From assembly GCF_029873635.1 (NCBI RefSeq), contig NC_080423.1, forward strand, positions 99,510,991 to 99,574,990: a DNA stretch of 64,000 bases, written 5' to 3'. This document shows, piece after piece, positions 1 through 13,249 of the stretch. The DNA comes from Malania oleifera. Taxonomy: Eukaryota > Streptophyta > Magnoliopsida > Santalales > Ximeniaceae. The translations under genes and the position numbers were made by a program. The number at the start of each line of letters is the position of its first letter. Position 1 is the stretch's first letter. Below the pieces are notes generated by a model, which saw only the letters and a list, made by a program, of their open reading frames with translations, was not told the DNA's origin and ran no database searches.

Positions 1-59
1 AAAGTGTAATAACACAAAACATCATGAGCGCAAAGAAGGAAAACCCAACAAGTCCAATT

Positions 60-596
60 GAATCATTCCCCTAACTTGCTGAGGAAGATCATCTTGACAA
101 CTATATGATCGAGAATACCAAATTCACCCTATTTGACAAAGAAATCTGTACTTTTATTCGCCTCCCTGTAAACATGTTCCATTTTGAACTGTATGTCTCT
201 TAATGCTAGCATAAGTTCTTCCTACAAATCCCATAAGTTCCAAACCGAGCACTTCCCAAAATTTATCCACTGAACCAACAAAACAGAGTCACATGCAATC
301 TCCACTTGATCAAATCCAAGATCTTTGCACATATTAATCCCTAAAATAATCGCCTTCAATTCAGCCATGTTATTTGTTCCATAACCCAATAATGAGGAAA
401 AAGTTGCTATAAATAAACCCTTTTCATCTCTTATCACGCTTCCACCACCACAATTTCCTGGGTTACCTCTACAGCTCCCATCCACATTTAGCTTAACCCA
501 ACCTATTCCAGGTTTACACCATCTGACAACAAGAGGAAGACGAACCCCCACATTTTTTACTTGAATATCCAAGGTACGAAGGACTGCAATATCCAT
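60..596 (-). pseudogene. LINE RNase H domain
   Basis: Open from 596 to 222, this is the plant-LINE-type RNase H fold (RVT_3). The first catalytic Asp lies in NVDGSCRGNPG, the acidic helix residue in NMAELKAI, and the next Asp in IACDSVLLVQW. Translation continues past the stop at 222 with a decayed C-terminus (EHVYREANKSTD) to about base 60. It is the last domain of ORF2 and directly follows the zf-RVT region. Confidence 0.88.
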
Positions 597-662
597 GCAA
601 GAAGCAGGTGCACATTTATTTAACTTGTCTGAAATGGATCTCAGCCAATATTTAATATCAAG

Positions 663-2797
663 CTACACAGTTCTCACTGAATCATGAATTGATTCCATCC
701 TGACTCTACATCGACGAGTCCAGAGTCTCCAAATAATGAGACTAGGTATAAGACCTACCAAAATGTCTAACTGTGAGGCTCGTCTTGCACAACTAAACCA
801 GACATTAACTCTGCCTTTCCAAGTACTTGTTGCCACGCAACTAACACCCATCGCCACTGCTGCTTTTTTCCATACTTGCTGAGCAAAAGATCCGGTGTAA
901 AACACATGGTCTAGAGATTCAATCTTGGCATTTGAACAACAATCACACCGAGAGGCCATCTGGACACCTACTTCTTTAATACGAGTATCAACCAGAAAAC
1001 AAGCGAACCAAGACTTCCACATACAAATTGACACCCTTTTTGGCAACATAGGATGCCAGATCCATTTTGCAACTGAGAATTCCTCTTTATGCTCCCTTAT
1101 AAATTCCCAAACACTTGCCGTGGTGAATTTTCCATCTGTTGAAGGTTCCCAAATTACTGTATCAGGACCCTCCTTGCAAGAAATAGCAGAGTTCATTACT
1201 TCCTCAGCCTGATCTTTACCCAACAGTTCCACTAATAAATCAACATTCCACCCATCTCTATTCCAACAATCTCGAGTTTGAAGCTTATGGTTACTAATTT
1301 CCTGAACCTTAGCACAAAGGGGTCCGGAGGCTAACCAACAATCAAACCAAAAAGAAGCCGACCCTTCTTTAATTCGAACACGGACATGCTCTAAAACTTC
1401 GGGAATCACACGAACAATCGATCTCCAAAGTCTGGTTCCTTTCTCTAGTTTTATTTCTCTCAAGTGGTGCTTCTTATACAAATACTTGACTTTAAAGAAT
1501 TGAGTCCACAGATTATCCATAGTTAACAATCTCCACACAAACTTCATATGCAATGATTTTTTTACCTCCTCCAAATCCCTAACACCCAAACCACCCTCAC
1601 AAACAGGCTTACATATATTAGACCAGGAACACCAATTCCTTTTCCTTTTATCATTTATTCCACTCCAAAAAAATTTTGATAACATAGAATTTATCTTTTT
1701 GAAGACAGTAGTAGGAATGTCCAATACCGCCAATTGATGAACCGCCATTGATGATAATACATGCTTAATTAAAATTAGGCGGCCCCCTAGAGATAAAAGT
1801 TTAAATTTCCAACCCGCTATCTTTTTCCTCCATTTATCAACTAGGGGCTCTAAAATACGGGCCGTAAGCTGACCCGATACCAAAGGAACACCCAAATATG
1901 TACCAGGAGAACCTCCTTCCGCAAAGCCAGTCGTCCTTAACAGAGATCTCTTCCAAGCAAAAGTAATTCTCTTTGACAAAAAAATACTTGACTTTTCTTT
2001 ATTTATCAATTGACTAGACCAATCCTCACACTTCTTCAAAGTCTTAATAAGCATTCGAATGGAACTTCTCTTGCCATTAGCAAAAATAAGAATGTCATCC
2101 GCATAGAGAAGGTGAGATACCAAAGGCGCCCCACGAGAATGATAGTAAGCCTCTATCTTATTCTCCATAAAATTTTTCTTTAGAAGTTGAGAGAGAACTT
2201 CCTGTAAAATAATAAATAGATAAGGAGATAAAGGATCTCCTTGGCGAATCCCTCGAGAAGGTTTAAAGAACCCTTTATAAGTGCCATTCATCATAATGGA
2301 GAACCAAGGAGAGGAAACACATTCCGCCACTAATCCCAATCGACTCTATCATATGCCTTAGCCATGTCCACTTTGATCATTACATTTCCACCATTAGACT
2401 TCTTATGCAGAGAATGAACCATTTCTTGTGCCAAAGAAATATTTTCAAATATACTTCTACCAGGAATGAAAGCTCCCTGTTCCGGAGAAATCAAAGCAGA
2501 CAATAAACTTGTCATCCTTGCAACAATAATTTTTGAAAAAATTTTGTAGATAACACCACAAAGACTAATAGGCCTAAACTTGTCAAAACTCTAAGGATTA
2601 TAAACTTTTGGGATTAGAACAATGTAAGATGCAGAATAAAATCTAGGAAGAGGGGACCCAGCAAAAAAATCTCTAACTGCATCGATCACGTCTTCTTTTA
2701 CAATATCCCAGCAATCCTGCAAAAAAGCCGAGCCAAAACCATCCTGACCTAGGCTACTACTTCTCGGGATAGAAAGAATAGCATCCCTTATCTCCAC
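663..2797 (-). pseudogene. LINE reverse transcriptase and zf-RVT region (frameshifted)
   Basis: Three frames cover one RT. 2797-2591 holds the N-terminal part (SSLGQDGFGSAFLQDCWD, YIVLIPK). 2515-2330 carries ISPEQGAFIPGRSI and VDMAKAYDRVDW. 2339-663 carries GIRQGDPLSPYLFI, the intact catalytic motif YADDILIFA, the thumb, and the C-terminal zf-RVT-like region (KRVSICMWKSWFACF, CDCCSNAKIESLDHVF). Stop codons and frame changes at about 2590 and 2335 disrupt the chain, so it is a dead copy although the YADD motif survives. Confidence 0.92.
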
Positions 2798-2905
2798 CTC
2801 AGACGGTTCACGACAAAGATCAATATTCTCCTATTTAGAAATCATAGGAGATATTATATCAACAAGGTTAGCTGTTCAATTGGGTCCTACACCTTTTAAG
2901 AACGT

Positions 2906-4102
2906 TCAAAAATACCTTACTGCACCCTCATGAATAGCTTCCATAGAATCCAACACTTCTCCATTTGGAAGTTTCAATGAATGAATCATAGTCTTCTTCC
3001 TCCTTTGGTTCACAAAAACATGAAAGAACTTTGTATTGTTATCCCCCGCCTCCAACCATTTCTTTTTGGCTAGTTGAGAAATACGAATCTCCTCCCTCTT
3101 TTCCCATGCTTCCAGCTCGAGTTTAGTAAGGAAAAAATCTTCCTCCAACTCAAGAGAATACCCTTCCTGAAGTTGAGCCTCTAGAGCCTCCATATTTTCC
3201 TCCAATTTTTTAATGTTCTGTTGTACATGTCCAAAAACTTGTTTGTTCCAGTTTCGAATTGCAACTTTCGTATGTTTCAATTTACCAGCAAGTCTAACTA
3301 AACCCAAACCATAAGACCCCTCCCTCCAGGCTTCCTCCACGCAAGACTTAAAAGACTGGTGCGTGCTCCACATATTCTGATACCTGAAGGGAGAAAGACC
3401 ATACCGATGCAGATTTCTATGAAATCGAATAATCAATGGTTTATGATCTGAAGTCCTCCTCTTTCCATACTCAAAATAAATATTTGGAAAAACTTGGAGA
3501 AGATTCAAATTATAGAGCATCCTATCCAGTTTTGCCCAACTCCAAGAATTACCACTATGACCATTACACCAAGACATGTTGTTGCCAATACCAACCAAAT
3601 CCATAAGACCACAGTTGTCCAAGCAATTGTTAAATTCCTCCATAGCCGATAACGGCCTTATATGACCACCAATACATTCTGAATCTGAACAGATAATATT
3701 AAAATCTCCCACCACTAACCAAGGGAAATCATCCCTCTTTACAAACTCCAAATCATTCCAAAGTTCCTGGCGATCTGTTTGACGACATTTAGCATAAACA
3801 AAAGAAGCCAAGAAAATTTGGTCCACAGAACTAAAAATACTCAAAATAGCTTTATCAAACATATGTTGTAACTCAAAGTGCACTTCCTCTTCCCAAAATA
3901 TCCAAATTTTACCCCCCACTGAAGTATTCGCACAAAAATTCAGAAAATTTAGAAAATTAGCCTATTGCGACATCAAACTTTCATTAGAAAATGGCTTTGA
4001 AAGAACCAAACTAGAAGGTGAAAAATTCCTCATTAATTTATGTAAACAATTTTTCGACATGCCTAAACCCCGCATGTTCCACACTAGAATTGTATTAATC
4101 AT
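2906..4102 (-). pseudogene. LINE ORF2 endonuclease domain (broken)
   Basis: This is the apurinic-like endonuclease that nicks target DNA for target-primed reverse transcription. Translation from the ATG at 4102 gives the family's opening WNMRGLG. Inside the open frame 3919-2906 are the catalytic-region motifs VVGDFNII and RTSDHKPLI. A stop near 3960 separates the first 45 or so codons from the rest. The residue where these enzymes carry a catalytic Glu reads SKPF, suggesting loss of the acid, though I judge this by eye. Downstream is a coiled-coil-like linker (LEENMEALEAQLQEG) followed by KKKWLEAGDNNTKFFH, the usual bridge to the RT. Confidence 0.88.
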
Positions 4103-4729
4103 AAATCAAGTTTCTTTGGACGGGTAATAACCTATTGAGACTTCTTCTCACTTTGCCCATTAATATCCATCAACTTAACAATCGGAACATGTAAATCATC
4201 ATCCGAACAAAAGCCTTTTTCCAAAGGGAGTTTTTCTAAATTATTTGTCTCCACCTTCCTATCCGATTCACAATTATGTGGGACACACCTGGCCATGAAG
4301 GTACACTCTTATTCCAAAATTTCTGTAACCATATTATTAGACGTCATCAACTAATCATGCACTACTATGCCATCTTCCACTATCAGAATATCAGCATCAG
4401 GATCACCCAAGACTGGTTCAACACTCTCCTCCCTTTGCACAATCTCATACTGATTTATATTTCATTGCAAAGTCTCCACTTCAGGCCTCGGATCTTCAGG
4501 AACAAACTCCCCCTCTTCCATCTCACGTTGCGGTATTATCTCAACCACTGGCAAAATTTGTGATGTCGTTGCACCCTCTTGAGCTTAAGCCCCCTCTACA
4601 AGTTCTTCGATAATGCATGGACCTATCAATTCTCTCTGAACTTCCTTCCCTTTATCCAATTTCTTCACACGCCAACCATAACAACTCGAACTTGAAGTGG
4701 GGTACCAGGTACACCTGTCCATAATTCAT

Positions 4730-6100
4730 TTAAAACATGGAGCATAAATACTTCATGCCACAAAAACTATACCAGAGTACCGAACCTTTTCATATTTACC
4801 CATGTGTCTCCAAGCATCCATAATACATCCCAAATAAAAAAAACATATCTATGTATATACATGTCCGTGTCTCACATGCACTTACTTTAAACAACACTAT
4901 CTAATCCCGCCTTGGAGCTCTCTAGGCTTGATTCCTTATATTCCCTAAAATGTTGAAATTATTGGAGTGAGACACTTCTCAATAAGACAAAATAGATTAT
5001 CACCAATGTGTGGCAACACGAGTTTTAGTGTAGTAAAACGTATCCATCAAATAATTAACTTTAACTGAGAAATCATGTAATACTGTACTCACATCTATAC
5101 ATTTGAAAATACATACTTTCTTTTTAAAAACATAGTCGTAATAAATTTCTCTGTGTACGTAAATCTTCATATATATAAACATATACATAAAAGATTTCCC
5201 TTGAATGGACAATCATATATCATCATATAATAACCCCACATGATTGGGTTGTGCGGTCCAAAGACTGGACTTAGTCATTGTGGGCCTAACACCAAACTAA
5301 GTCAAACATAAAAGTCTGTAAGTACGATTGGCCTACCCAACCTGGTCTGGACTCCAAGGGGGTACTCTACTCTTCTCAAGCCCAATCAACGGTACCATGC
5401 TCTTAACATAATTGGTCCATCAGGGTTCTTATACCATATAGTACCATTTATAACATAAATAGTAACATGTTCTCATTTCACAATTCAGTATAAAACATAC
5501 CATATTCACAAGTCCGTATAAATCCTGTCATAACCGTCATTTCATATCATAATTGGTATAAAACCGTCATATCATAACTGCCATATCATAATCGATATAA
5601 AATTGTCATGTCATATCTGTCATATCATATCTGTCATATCATAATTAGTATAAAACCGTCATATCATAATTGTCATATCGTGTTTCAGAATAAAATTATC
5701 GTATCATAATTATTCCTCATGCCACATAATTTGAGTGATAAATCATAATATAATTAATTGCCTAAAAAAACATATTTCTGCTGAAAACAAGGCTATGATC
5801 ATCTCTATAATTTTATATAATTCAAAATATTTGTTTAATAAGAAAAATTAGTTGATTACCCTACTCACTTTAATTTTTTCCCAAATACATATATAATGTT
5901 CATGTAATCACATACTCCTTTTTCAATAGTTAAATTTCTAAAAATAACTGACATAATCTATTCCTCTTACCTTATACCTGAAGTGGTGCCTAGGATGCCT
6001 AAATGACGATTCTGCTCTAGTTAAAATGTTAAGGATCGGAGTTAGGATCCTGAAATGGGGTTTGTTTTTCAATCTGGCCTAGAAATAGAGAGAAATTAAG

Positions 6101-6160
<60 letters not shown>

Positions 6161-6282
6161 CTTAGCAGCCATAGGAAGGAGAGAGAAGAATTCCCAAAAA
6201 AATGAACTAAAGCCCTATTTATAGGCGGGTGTCCTAGAAAAAACCGTCGACGGTTTGGTCCTGCATCAAACAAATTTTTCCT

Positions 6283-6323
<41 letters not shown>

Positions 6324-6342
6324 AATTTTTCAGGTCTCTACA
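4730..6342 (-). repeat. Gypsy-type LTR, family A copy 1 (3' LTR, left border uncertain)
   Basis: On the minus strand this LTR begins TGTAGAGACCTG at 6342, directly after the polypurine tract (6343-6357) of the gypsy pol to its right. It has a perfect 16-bp palindrome (6241-6256), a TATA box (6224-6215 read on the minus strand), a long GA tract (6104-6160), a GTGAGT donor-like site (5868), degenerate repeats around a CATATCATAA core (5480-5710), a GTCC...GGAC hairpin module (5250-5270), and the hairpin plus TTTTAG acceptor (4981-4945). It is alignable by eye with 23073-25031. I could not find its left terminus or a target-site duplication. Confidence 0.65.
6104..6160. repeat. GA microsatellite in LTR leader
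   Basis: A run of GA dinucleotides. Family A, B and D LTRs all carry a GA or CT tract in the equivalent leader position downstream of the TATA box. A TA tract follows at 6289-6316. Confidence 0.9.
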
Positions 6343-6669
6343 TCCTCTCCTCCTTATAAAAATTTTGTCATCGAAATACACTAACCAATACTCAACCCAA
6401 CTCTGGAATTCAATTAAATGGTAACCCCGCATTGTAGAAGAGTCGACAGCCACCCACATAACGGTCATGTCCCAATTTTATTAATAACCCTTACTTATGA
6501 TAGAGGAATATTGTGGTTACATCAAGGGTTTTTGGGAGATTACAAGTAGTTAAATGAAAGTTCTCCCAAAACCATTCAAAACTTAAATACCATATATAGA
6601 TAGATTTAAACTAAATAAACTTATTCTAAAAAAGTCCTTAATCAAACAACCAAATACTTACCTGGCTTG

Positions 6670-7440
6670 CGCTGGGCCTAGTTGAATAAGTGTGGGTACG
6701 TTTGATGAATTTTCTCCTCTAATTCCCATGAAACTTCCTCAACAGCGTGATTACACCATAGTACTTTCACCAACAGGATCTTTTTGGTACATAGTTCCTG
6801 CTTCTTCCGGTCTAGAATCTAAACTAGTGCTTCTTCATATGATAAGGTGTCTCCAAGATTTAACAACTCATAAGTTATCATATGCGATGGATCTAGGATG
6901 TATTTTCTCAACATAGACATGTGAAACACGTCCTGGATCCTCGACAATGGCGGGGGAAACGCTATCCTGTAGGCAACTAGACCAATTCTTTCTAGTATCT
7001 CAAATGACCTAATATACCGAGGGCAGCTTGCTCTTCTTCCCAAATCTCATAACTCTCTTCATTAGTGCAATTTTCAAAAATACATTATCTCCCACACCAA
7101 ACTCTAGTTCTCGTCGGCGGATATTAGCGTAACTCTTCTATTGACTTTGAGTTGTTTTAATTCTTTCTCGGATGAGTCTACTTTTCTTAAAAGTTTGCTG
7201 TATGATATCTGGCCCCAAAATTTCCCTTTCACCAACCTCATCCCAATACAGTGGATATCGGCGCCTCTGACCATATAATGCTTTATATGGTGCCATCTCG
7301 ATATCGGCCTGGAAGCTATTATTATAAGCGAACTCAACCAGTGGTAGATATTGAATCCAATTACCTCTAAAATCCAGTACGCAAACCCATAACATATCTT
7401 CCAGTATCTAAATTGTTCGCTTTGAATGTCCATCAGCTTG
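6670..7440 (-). pseudogene. Ty3/gypsy (Tekay-like) integrase C-terminus and degenerate chromodomain
   Basis: Fragments in shifting frames match the end of a gypsy polyprotein. 7395-7138 carries LPLVEFAYNNSFQADI and MAPYKALYGQR, the integrase C-terminal half. 7043-6819 carries CPRYIRSFEILERIG, VFHMSMLRKYI and DPSHMI. To its left a decayed tail reads like VKVLWCNHAVEEVSWE, the chromodomain-like end of Tekay/Del elements. Multiple frameshifts make it non-functional. The polypurine tract (minus strand, 6357-6343) and the family A LTR follow at once, so this is the 3' part of that element. Everything upstream of integrase is missing because the copia sequence starts at about 7640. Confidence 0.85.
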
Positions 7441-7651
7441 GGGATGAAACGTTGTACTAAATGTCAGCAGAGATCCCAAGGCACTTTATAAACTCTTCCA
7501 GAATTGGGATGTGAATCGTGGGTCTCAATCTAATATGAAGGAAAATGGCATGCCGTGAAGTCTAACTATCTCCTGAATATATAACTCTACTAATTTATTC
7601 ATGGAGTAGTTAATTTAGGGACCAACATCAGTTACTTAAACTTTCTTGTAG

Positions 7652-9100
7652 GTGTGTTTGAGATCATCCTCTCCAAAGGACAAGTGGTACCTAGATAGCG
7701 GGTGCTCATGGCACATGATTAGCGACAAGACAAAATTTGCTTTAATCACTCCCAAGGATGGAGGGTATGTGTCGTTTGGCGTCAATACAAAGGGGCGCAT
7801 CATCGGCATAGGTAAGGTCGGTAAGGATCCTTCCCTGATTATTGATAATGTTCTATTAGTTAATGACTTGAAGCATAATTTGTTAAGCATTAGTCAATTG
7901 TGTGATAAAGGTTAAAAGATTTCATTTGAAAATGATAAATGCATAGTTGAAAGTACATAAGATCATAAAATTCTTTTCACTACAGATCGCCATGAAAATG
8001 TATATACTACTACTTTTTATAATCTAGCATCGCAACAAGTAACTTGTTTTTCTGCAATAAATGAAGCTAGTTAGTTATGATATAGGCGCATAGGACACAC
8101 TAGCATGTATTTGTTGTCAAAACTAGTAATAAAGGATTTAGTGAAAGGCGTGCCTAAAACACCATTTGTGAAAGATAAAATCTATTATGCATGTCAAATG
8201 GGTAAGCAAACAAAATCAAACTTTAAGAAAAAGAAATTTATATCTACCACTAGACCACTTAAAATGCTTCATTTGGATTTATATGGTTCTAATTCAGTGC
8301 AAAGTCTTGGTGAAAAATCATATACTTTTGTTATTGTTGATGGATATTCTAGGTTCACATGAGTGTTATTTCTCTCACATAAAAATGAATTGTGTGAACA
8401 GTTTACTAAGTTATGCAGGAGAATTCAAAATGAAAAAGGCTATAAGATAACTCACACAAGAAGTGATAGAGGCATTGAATTTAAAAATGATGACATAGAA
8501 AATTATTGTGACCTAGAGGGCATATCACACAGCTTTTCTGCACTTAGGACCCCTTAACAAAATGATATGGTAGAAAGAAAGAATAGATTATTACAAGAAA
8601 TGGGTAGGACTATGCTAAATGAACATAAGCTACCTAAATATTTTTGGCCTGATGCTATAAGTACGGCATGTTATGTCATGAATGGGGTGTTAATTAGACC
8701 TTCACTTAATAAAACCCCATATGAATTTTGGAACAACCATAAACCTAATATTTCCTATTTTCATGTTCTTGGTTGTAAATACTTTGTGCTTAGGGATAAT
8801 GAGCATTTAGAGAAATTTGATTCTAAATCTGATGAAAGCATTTTCCTAAGTTATTCTCTTAATAGTAAAACATATAGAGTTTTTATTAAAAGAACTTTAA
8901 CTATCATTGAATCTATTCATGTTGTATTTGATGAATCTAATCCATTTTCTAAGAAAGATGATGAAGATGATATTGACAATAGAAAATACTTAGACAAACT
9001 ATCTATTAAGAATAATGTGAATGAAAATTCAAAAATAAATGATAAATCATATGAAGATAATCAAAATGAGAATGAAATTCATGAGCTGCCTAGGGATTGA
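7652..9100 (+). pseudogene. Copia protease, GAG-pre-integrase and integrase (broken)
   Basis: The protease active site is WYLDSGCSWHM (a DSG triad) with LKHNLLSISQLCDKG downstream. The GAG-pre-integrase zinc region follows but its first His pair is damaged (YRRIGHTS after a stop where WHRRLGH is usual). Integrase core residues are visible in DLYG, VDGYSRFT, RSDRGIEFKN and MVERKNRLLQ, and the C-terminal part in FHVLGCKYFVL. Stops occur near 7914, 7960, 8071, 8360 and 8556, so no functional product is expected. Confidence 0.9.
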
Positions 9101-9209
9101 AAATTTATTAGGAACTATCCTATAGATCAAATCATATAAGTGAACCTTCCCGTGGTGTAGCCACAAGATCTTCCTTGAGAAACCTAGTGAGTCACTCTAC
9201 TTTCTTGTC

Positions 9210-10740
9210 CCAAGAAGAACCTAAAAATATTAAAGAAGTCATAAAGGATGAGTCTTGGGTGATGTCTATGCAAGAAAACTTAATCAATTTAAAAGAAGCA
9301 AAGTGTGGACCCTAGTTCTTAGGCCGAATGATCATACAATTATTGGAACCAAATAGGTGTATAAAAATAAGAAGAATGAGAATGAGATAGTAACTAGGAA
9401 TAAGGCTTGACTAGTATCCTAGGGTTATAATCAAGAAGAGGGGGATTGATTTTGATGAAACCTATGCTCCTGTTGCTAGAATGGAAGTCATTCGTATGTT
9501 ACTTACTTATACTGCTTTTAAGAACTTTAAATTACATCAAATGGATGTTAAAAGCGTATTTCTTAATGGTTACATTAATGACGAAGTGTATGTAGAACAA
9601 CCACCCAGTTTTGAAAATCATAAATATTCAGATCATGTATATCGGTTGTCCAAAGCCTTGTATGGATTGAAACAAGCTCCTAGAGTTTGGTATGAGAGGT
9701 TTAGTGGTTTTCGACTAGAAAATGAGTTTACCCGTGGCAAAATTGACACTATGCTTTTCATCAAATCCAAAAATGATGATATGCTTATTGTTCAAATTTA
9801 TGTTGATGATATCATTTTTGGATTTAATAATGATGAGTTGTGTAATGAGTTTACCAAATGCATGTAAAGTGAATTTGAAATGAGCATGATGGGTGAACTT
9901 AGTTTCTTTTTAGGACTGCAAATTAAACAAGCTAAAAATGAAACTTTTATATGTTAATCTAAATATGTTAGGGACTTGTTAAAGAAATTTAATATGGAAG
10001 ATGGTAAAATTCTTGGTACTCCTATGAGTTCTTCCATCAAACTTGATAAATATGAACAAGGAATCCCTGTTGATATGAAATTGTATCGTGGCATGATTGG
10101 GAGTCTTCTATATCTTACAGCTAGTAAGCTTGATATTATGTTTAGTGTGTGCATGTGTGTTAAGTTTCAGGCCGCTTCTAAGGAATCTCATCTATTAGCA
10201 GTTAAACGAATCCTTAGGTATCTAGTTGGAACCATAGAGTTAGGATTATGGTATCCTAAGCATACGACCTTTTGAGATTGTTAGTTATACTGATACTGAC
10301 TTTGCCGATAGTAAGGTTGATAGGAAAAGTACTAGTGACACTTGTCATTATTTAGGACAATATCTGGTTTCTTGGTTCTCTAAGAAATAGAACTTAGTTG
10401 CCTTATCCACAGCCGAAGTAGAATATATTGCGGCTAATAGTTGTTGTGCTCAAACTCTATATATGAAATAACAACTTGTGGAATTTGGGTTGCACTACGA
10501 TACAATACCAATTAAATGTGATAATACTAGTGTAATCAATATTTCAAAGAATCCTATCTCAGATTCAAAAACTAAACATATTGAGATTAGACATCATTTC
10601 CTTTGTAATCATGTGCAGAAAGGGGATATAACATCTGAGTTTGTGTGCACAAATAAGCAGTGGGAAGATATTTTCACTAAACCACTTCCAGAAGATAAGT
10701 TCATATAGATTAGACGTGAACTAGGTCTAATGCACAGTAG
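9210..10740 (+). pseudogene. Copia reverse transcriptase and RNase H (broken)
   Basis: The RT start is damaged (9210-9480). Its core is open at 9481-9867 with QMDVKSVFLNGYI, LYGLKQAPRVWYERF and the intact catalytic motif IYVDDIIFG. A stop at 9865 and a frame change at about 10275 separate the thumb (9976-10275). RNase H continues with SYTDTDFADSKVDRKST and STAEVEYIAAN, and 10478-10708 holds KCDNTSVINISKNPI, KHIEIRHHF and the terminal DIFTKPLPEDKF. Everything upstream of the LTR is therefore present but broken. Confidence 0.9.
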
Positions 10741-11321
10741 GGATGCCTCCTAGATATTTGATAGTTTGCATGAACTTAGGGGGAGCTTTCTAACAATCTT
10801 AAGTCTAACAATTGATATAACAATTGGTATCAGTTTTTAAATCTATCATTGGTTTAGACTTTATGAATTTGGTTGTGTTTTGAAATGCATAATCTTCATA
10901 TCTATTGCATGATGATGATTGTATTCATGTTTTATGTCTTTGATCATACTGGACTGTTTGGGTTAAGTAGTTGTGGATAAACTGTTAATTTTAAAACTCA
11001 AAACATGTCATTTCTATACAGGTATTTTTAGGAAAATGTCCTATTTTCAAACAGCATGCTACTGAAATTTCTATAAATTTCCAAAATCTATCTTGTATAA
11101 TAATGCATCATACCCAATTCCTATGACTATTTGTTTCATAGCCCTTTTTACTGTTGCCAAAAGGGGGAGAAAAGAAGAGGCAAAAATTGGGTCGTACTTT
11201 AAAAAAAAAAAAATGTTTGTATTGATAAATCTTTAATATTATGCATATTGTCAGGGGGAACCTTTCAAGGTTATACCCACTTTTTGCATAGTGTATTTGT
11301 CATCATCAAAAAGGGGGAGAA

Positions 11322-13249
11322 TGTTGACCTAGTAGGTCATACCCGATTTTGATAATGACAAATACTTAAGTATTTGATGGTTATGCTAGTTTGTGTGCAG
11401 GTTTATATTAGCAGACCAATTGATGGCACATGAAGCAAAGCCTAAAGACCCTAAAGATTATTTTATGTTGTAATTCATTTTATGGCGCTATTCGGGTCTG
11501 TAATAGTAATTATAGGAAAAATGTTTATAATAATCTCTACATGTCATGCATGTAGGTCATTGTAAGCTCAAAGATCTTAGAAGGTCCTTAGGTCCCTACA
11601 CAAATGCACAAAATAGTTCTCATAATCACTTACATTATCAGGGAAATCAATTGAAATAAATTGGACTTAATAGGCAAAATCTATGAGAGTTCGGGCGACC
11701 GAACCCATGGTGTTCAAAACACCTCGAGCACCCGAACCGTGGATAGGTAAACATGTTGACCTGAGTTCGGAAAACCATACTAAACACATACTGTCCACGA
11801 TCGACCGAACCACTGATCTAACTTTTTCCCACCAACTTAGTCGCTCGAACTTCACGTCCAAAATGGCCTCGGGCAACCGAATGCATGAGTTTGGTAAATC
11901 GAACTCTAGACCAGGCGATCGAAATGCGGATGGAATGGAAATCATCTCGGTTCAGCAGATCGAACCCTTTCTCATGTGATCGAACTTCAAAAAGTAACTT
12001 TTTCTATTGAGTATGTTCAGGTGACCGAACACCGAGGTTCAGCCCCCGAAAACTCTCAAGTTGTTTTATTTTACCGCGATTAAGCACGGTTAAACGGGGT
12101 TAATATTTATTAATGGTTTTAAAATAATTTTAATAATTCACCCTTCTCCTTAACGGCTATAATTTGGCCTACTTCTATAAATAAGGCCTTATTTGTGAAG
12201 ATTAGTATGAGAATAGAAAAATCATTAGTGAAAAATTCTCTCAAAGTCAAAAAGTTTATCTTGCCTATACTACTTCAAATCCTCTTGCACACTCATTCCT
12301 TTGATCAATCCTAGTATTGTGGGAGTTCTTATTGTGCTATAGCTTCGTTATAGATTGCTTAATACTCTCATTGTTATTGATTTTGGAGAGTTAAGTAAAG
12401 AGTTTACCCACAAATTTAAATTTGATAAATCTTGTGTTGGGAAAACTCAGTAGCTTGAGGATCTTTGCATTGTTATTGCAAGATTCCTATAGTTATAATT
12501 TTTATTTGCAAAGTATTTTACAAGCTATATTTTTCAAACGACTCTTGTGCTTATTTCATTAAGGAATATATTTTGAGTTAGTTTAAATATTTGATCAGCA
12601 TCTTTGAAACCTTAATCTATTGTTGAGATTTGTTATATCTTGTTTCAAAGAAATAGCTTGTTTGAACACTTCTGAGCATATTTGTGATTATACTTTGCTG
12701 AGTGTTTGCTTGCACAAATTCACATCACCGAGCTTACAATTTCCTATACTATTGATGTGTGGTTGATTGATTGCATTTGGTACATATCTGCTTAATTGAG
12801 AAGCATAATCACTATACCTAGTTCATTATTAAGAAATTCTATTGTATTCCAAGCGTGACCTAAGGGGGTGATAATTTAGTTTGGGAAGGATTGTATGTAA
12901 ATGTTGAGGTCAGCCCTGTGCTAATTGACCTAGTTGTTTTAGGTGTCACTCCACCCGCTAAGTGAACTTATAGTGTAATCCTTGTACTTGTTAGTCAAGG
13001 CGGGGACGTAGGTAGTTCGCCGAATCTCGATAATATTTTTGGTGTTGTCTTTTTTACTGCTTTATTGTTCATGCTTAGTTAAATTTCTAGTGCAGTTTAA
13101 TTTTTGCTATATATATATATACTGATTTATTTTATATGCATTAGATTGACCTTAGACTTGTGTAATATTGTTGTTATTGGATTGATTTAGGGGATAAATT
13201 TTAAAATTCCAATTCACCCACCCCTCTTGGGATTACAGTAAATCTAACA
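11322..13249 (+). repeat. Copia 3' LTR with internal palindromic motif cluster
   Basis: The LTR begins TGTTGACCTAG after the polypurine tract and ends AATCTAACA. It is 1928 bp long and non-coding. Between 11690 and 12055 it carries about ten degenerate half-sites GTTCGG / CCGAAC, some arranged as inverted pairs around CGAC. A TATA box CTATAAATAAGG lies at 12175-12186, so the cluster sits in U3 just upstream of the presumed promoter. No matching 5' LTR is left in the window for dating. Confidence 0.9.

Larger units (their letters stand above)
1..4700 (-). mobile_element. L1-type LINE retrotransposon, decayed, 3' end off the window
   Basis: A non-LTR retrotransposon runs on the minus strand. 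Reading leftwards from about 4700 it shows a broken ORF1 tail, an endonuclease (4102-2906), a reverse transcriptase with zf-RVT region (2797-663) and an RNase H (596-222). That order, with a C-terminal RNase H, is typical of plant L1-clade LINEs. Stops and frame changes divide ORF2 into at least five pieces, so it cannot make ORF2 protein. No poly(A) end is visible because the 3' end lies left of base 1. The ORF1 remnant (about 4690-4290) is a short acidic open stretch with no recognisable zinc knuckle. Confidence 0.9.
7640..13249 (+). mobile_element. Copia element of the Maximus/SIRE kind, 5'-truncated
   Basis: Plus-strand pol runs protease, integrase, RT, RNase H (the Ty1/copia order) and is followed by a polypurine tract AAAAAGGGGGAGAA (11308-11321) and a complete 1928-bp 3' LTR. 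There is no 5' LTR, primer-binding site or gag: the sequence switches at about 7640 from minus-strand gypsy integrase straight into the copia protease. The long LTR and the AAAGGGGGAGAA-type tract are typical of the Sirevirus (Maximus/SIRE) lineage, as I recall it. At least eight stops or frameshifts interrupt pol. Confidence 0.88.

Noticed and set aside
925-1212. 95-codon plus-strand frame
   Set aside because: Antisense shadow of the LINE RT/zf-RVT region, which shows clear domain motifs on the minus strand.
6079-6468. 129-codon minus-strand frame with long Ser-Leu and Tyr-Ile repeats (similar at 24523-24879)
   Set aside because: Produced by GA and TA microsatellites in LTR leaders.
11683-11979. 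98-codon plus frame and antisense partner in the copia LTR
   Set aside because: Lies in the GTTCGG/CCGAAC cluster of a non-coding LTR. No homology to proteins I know.
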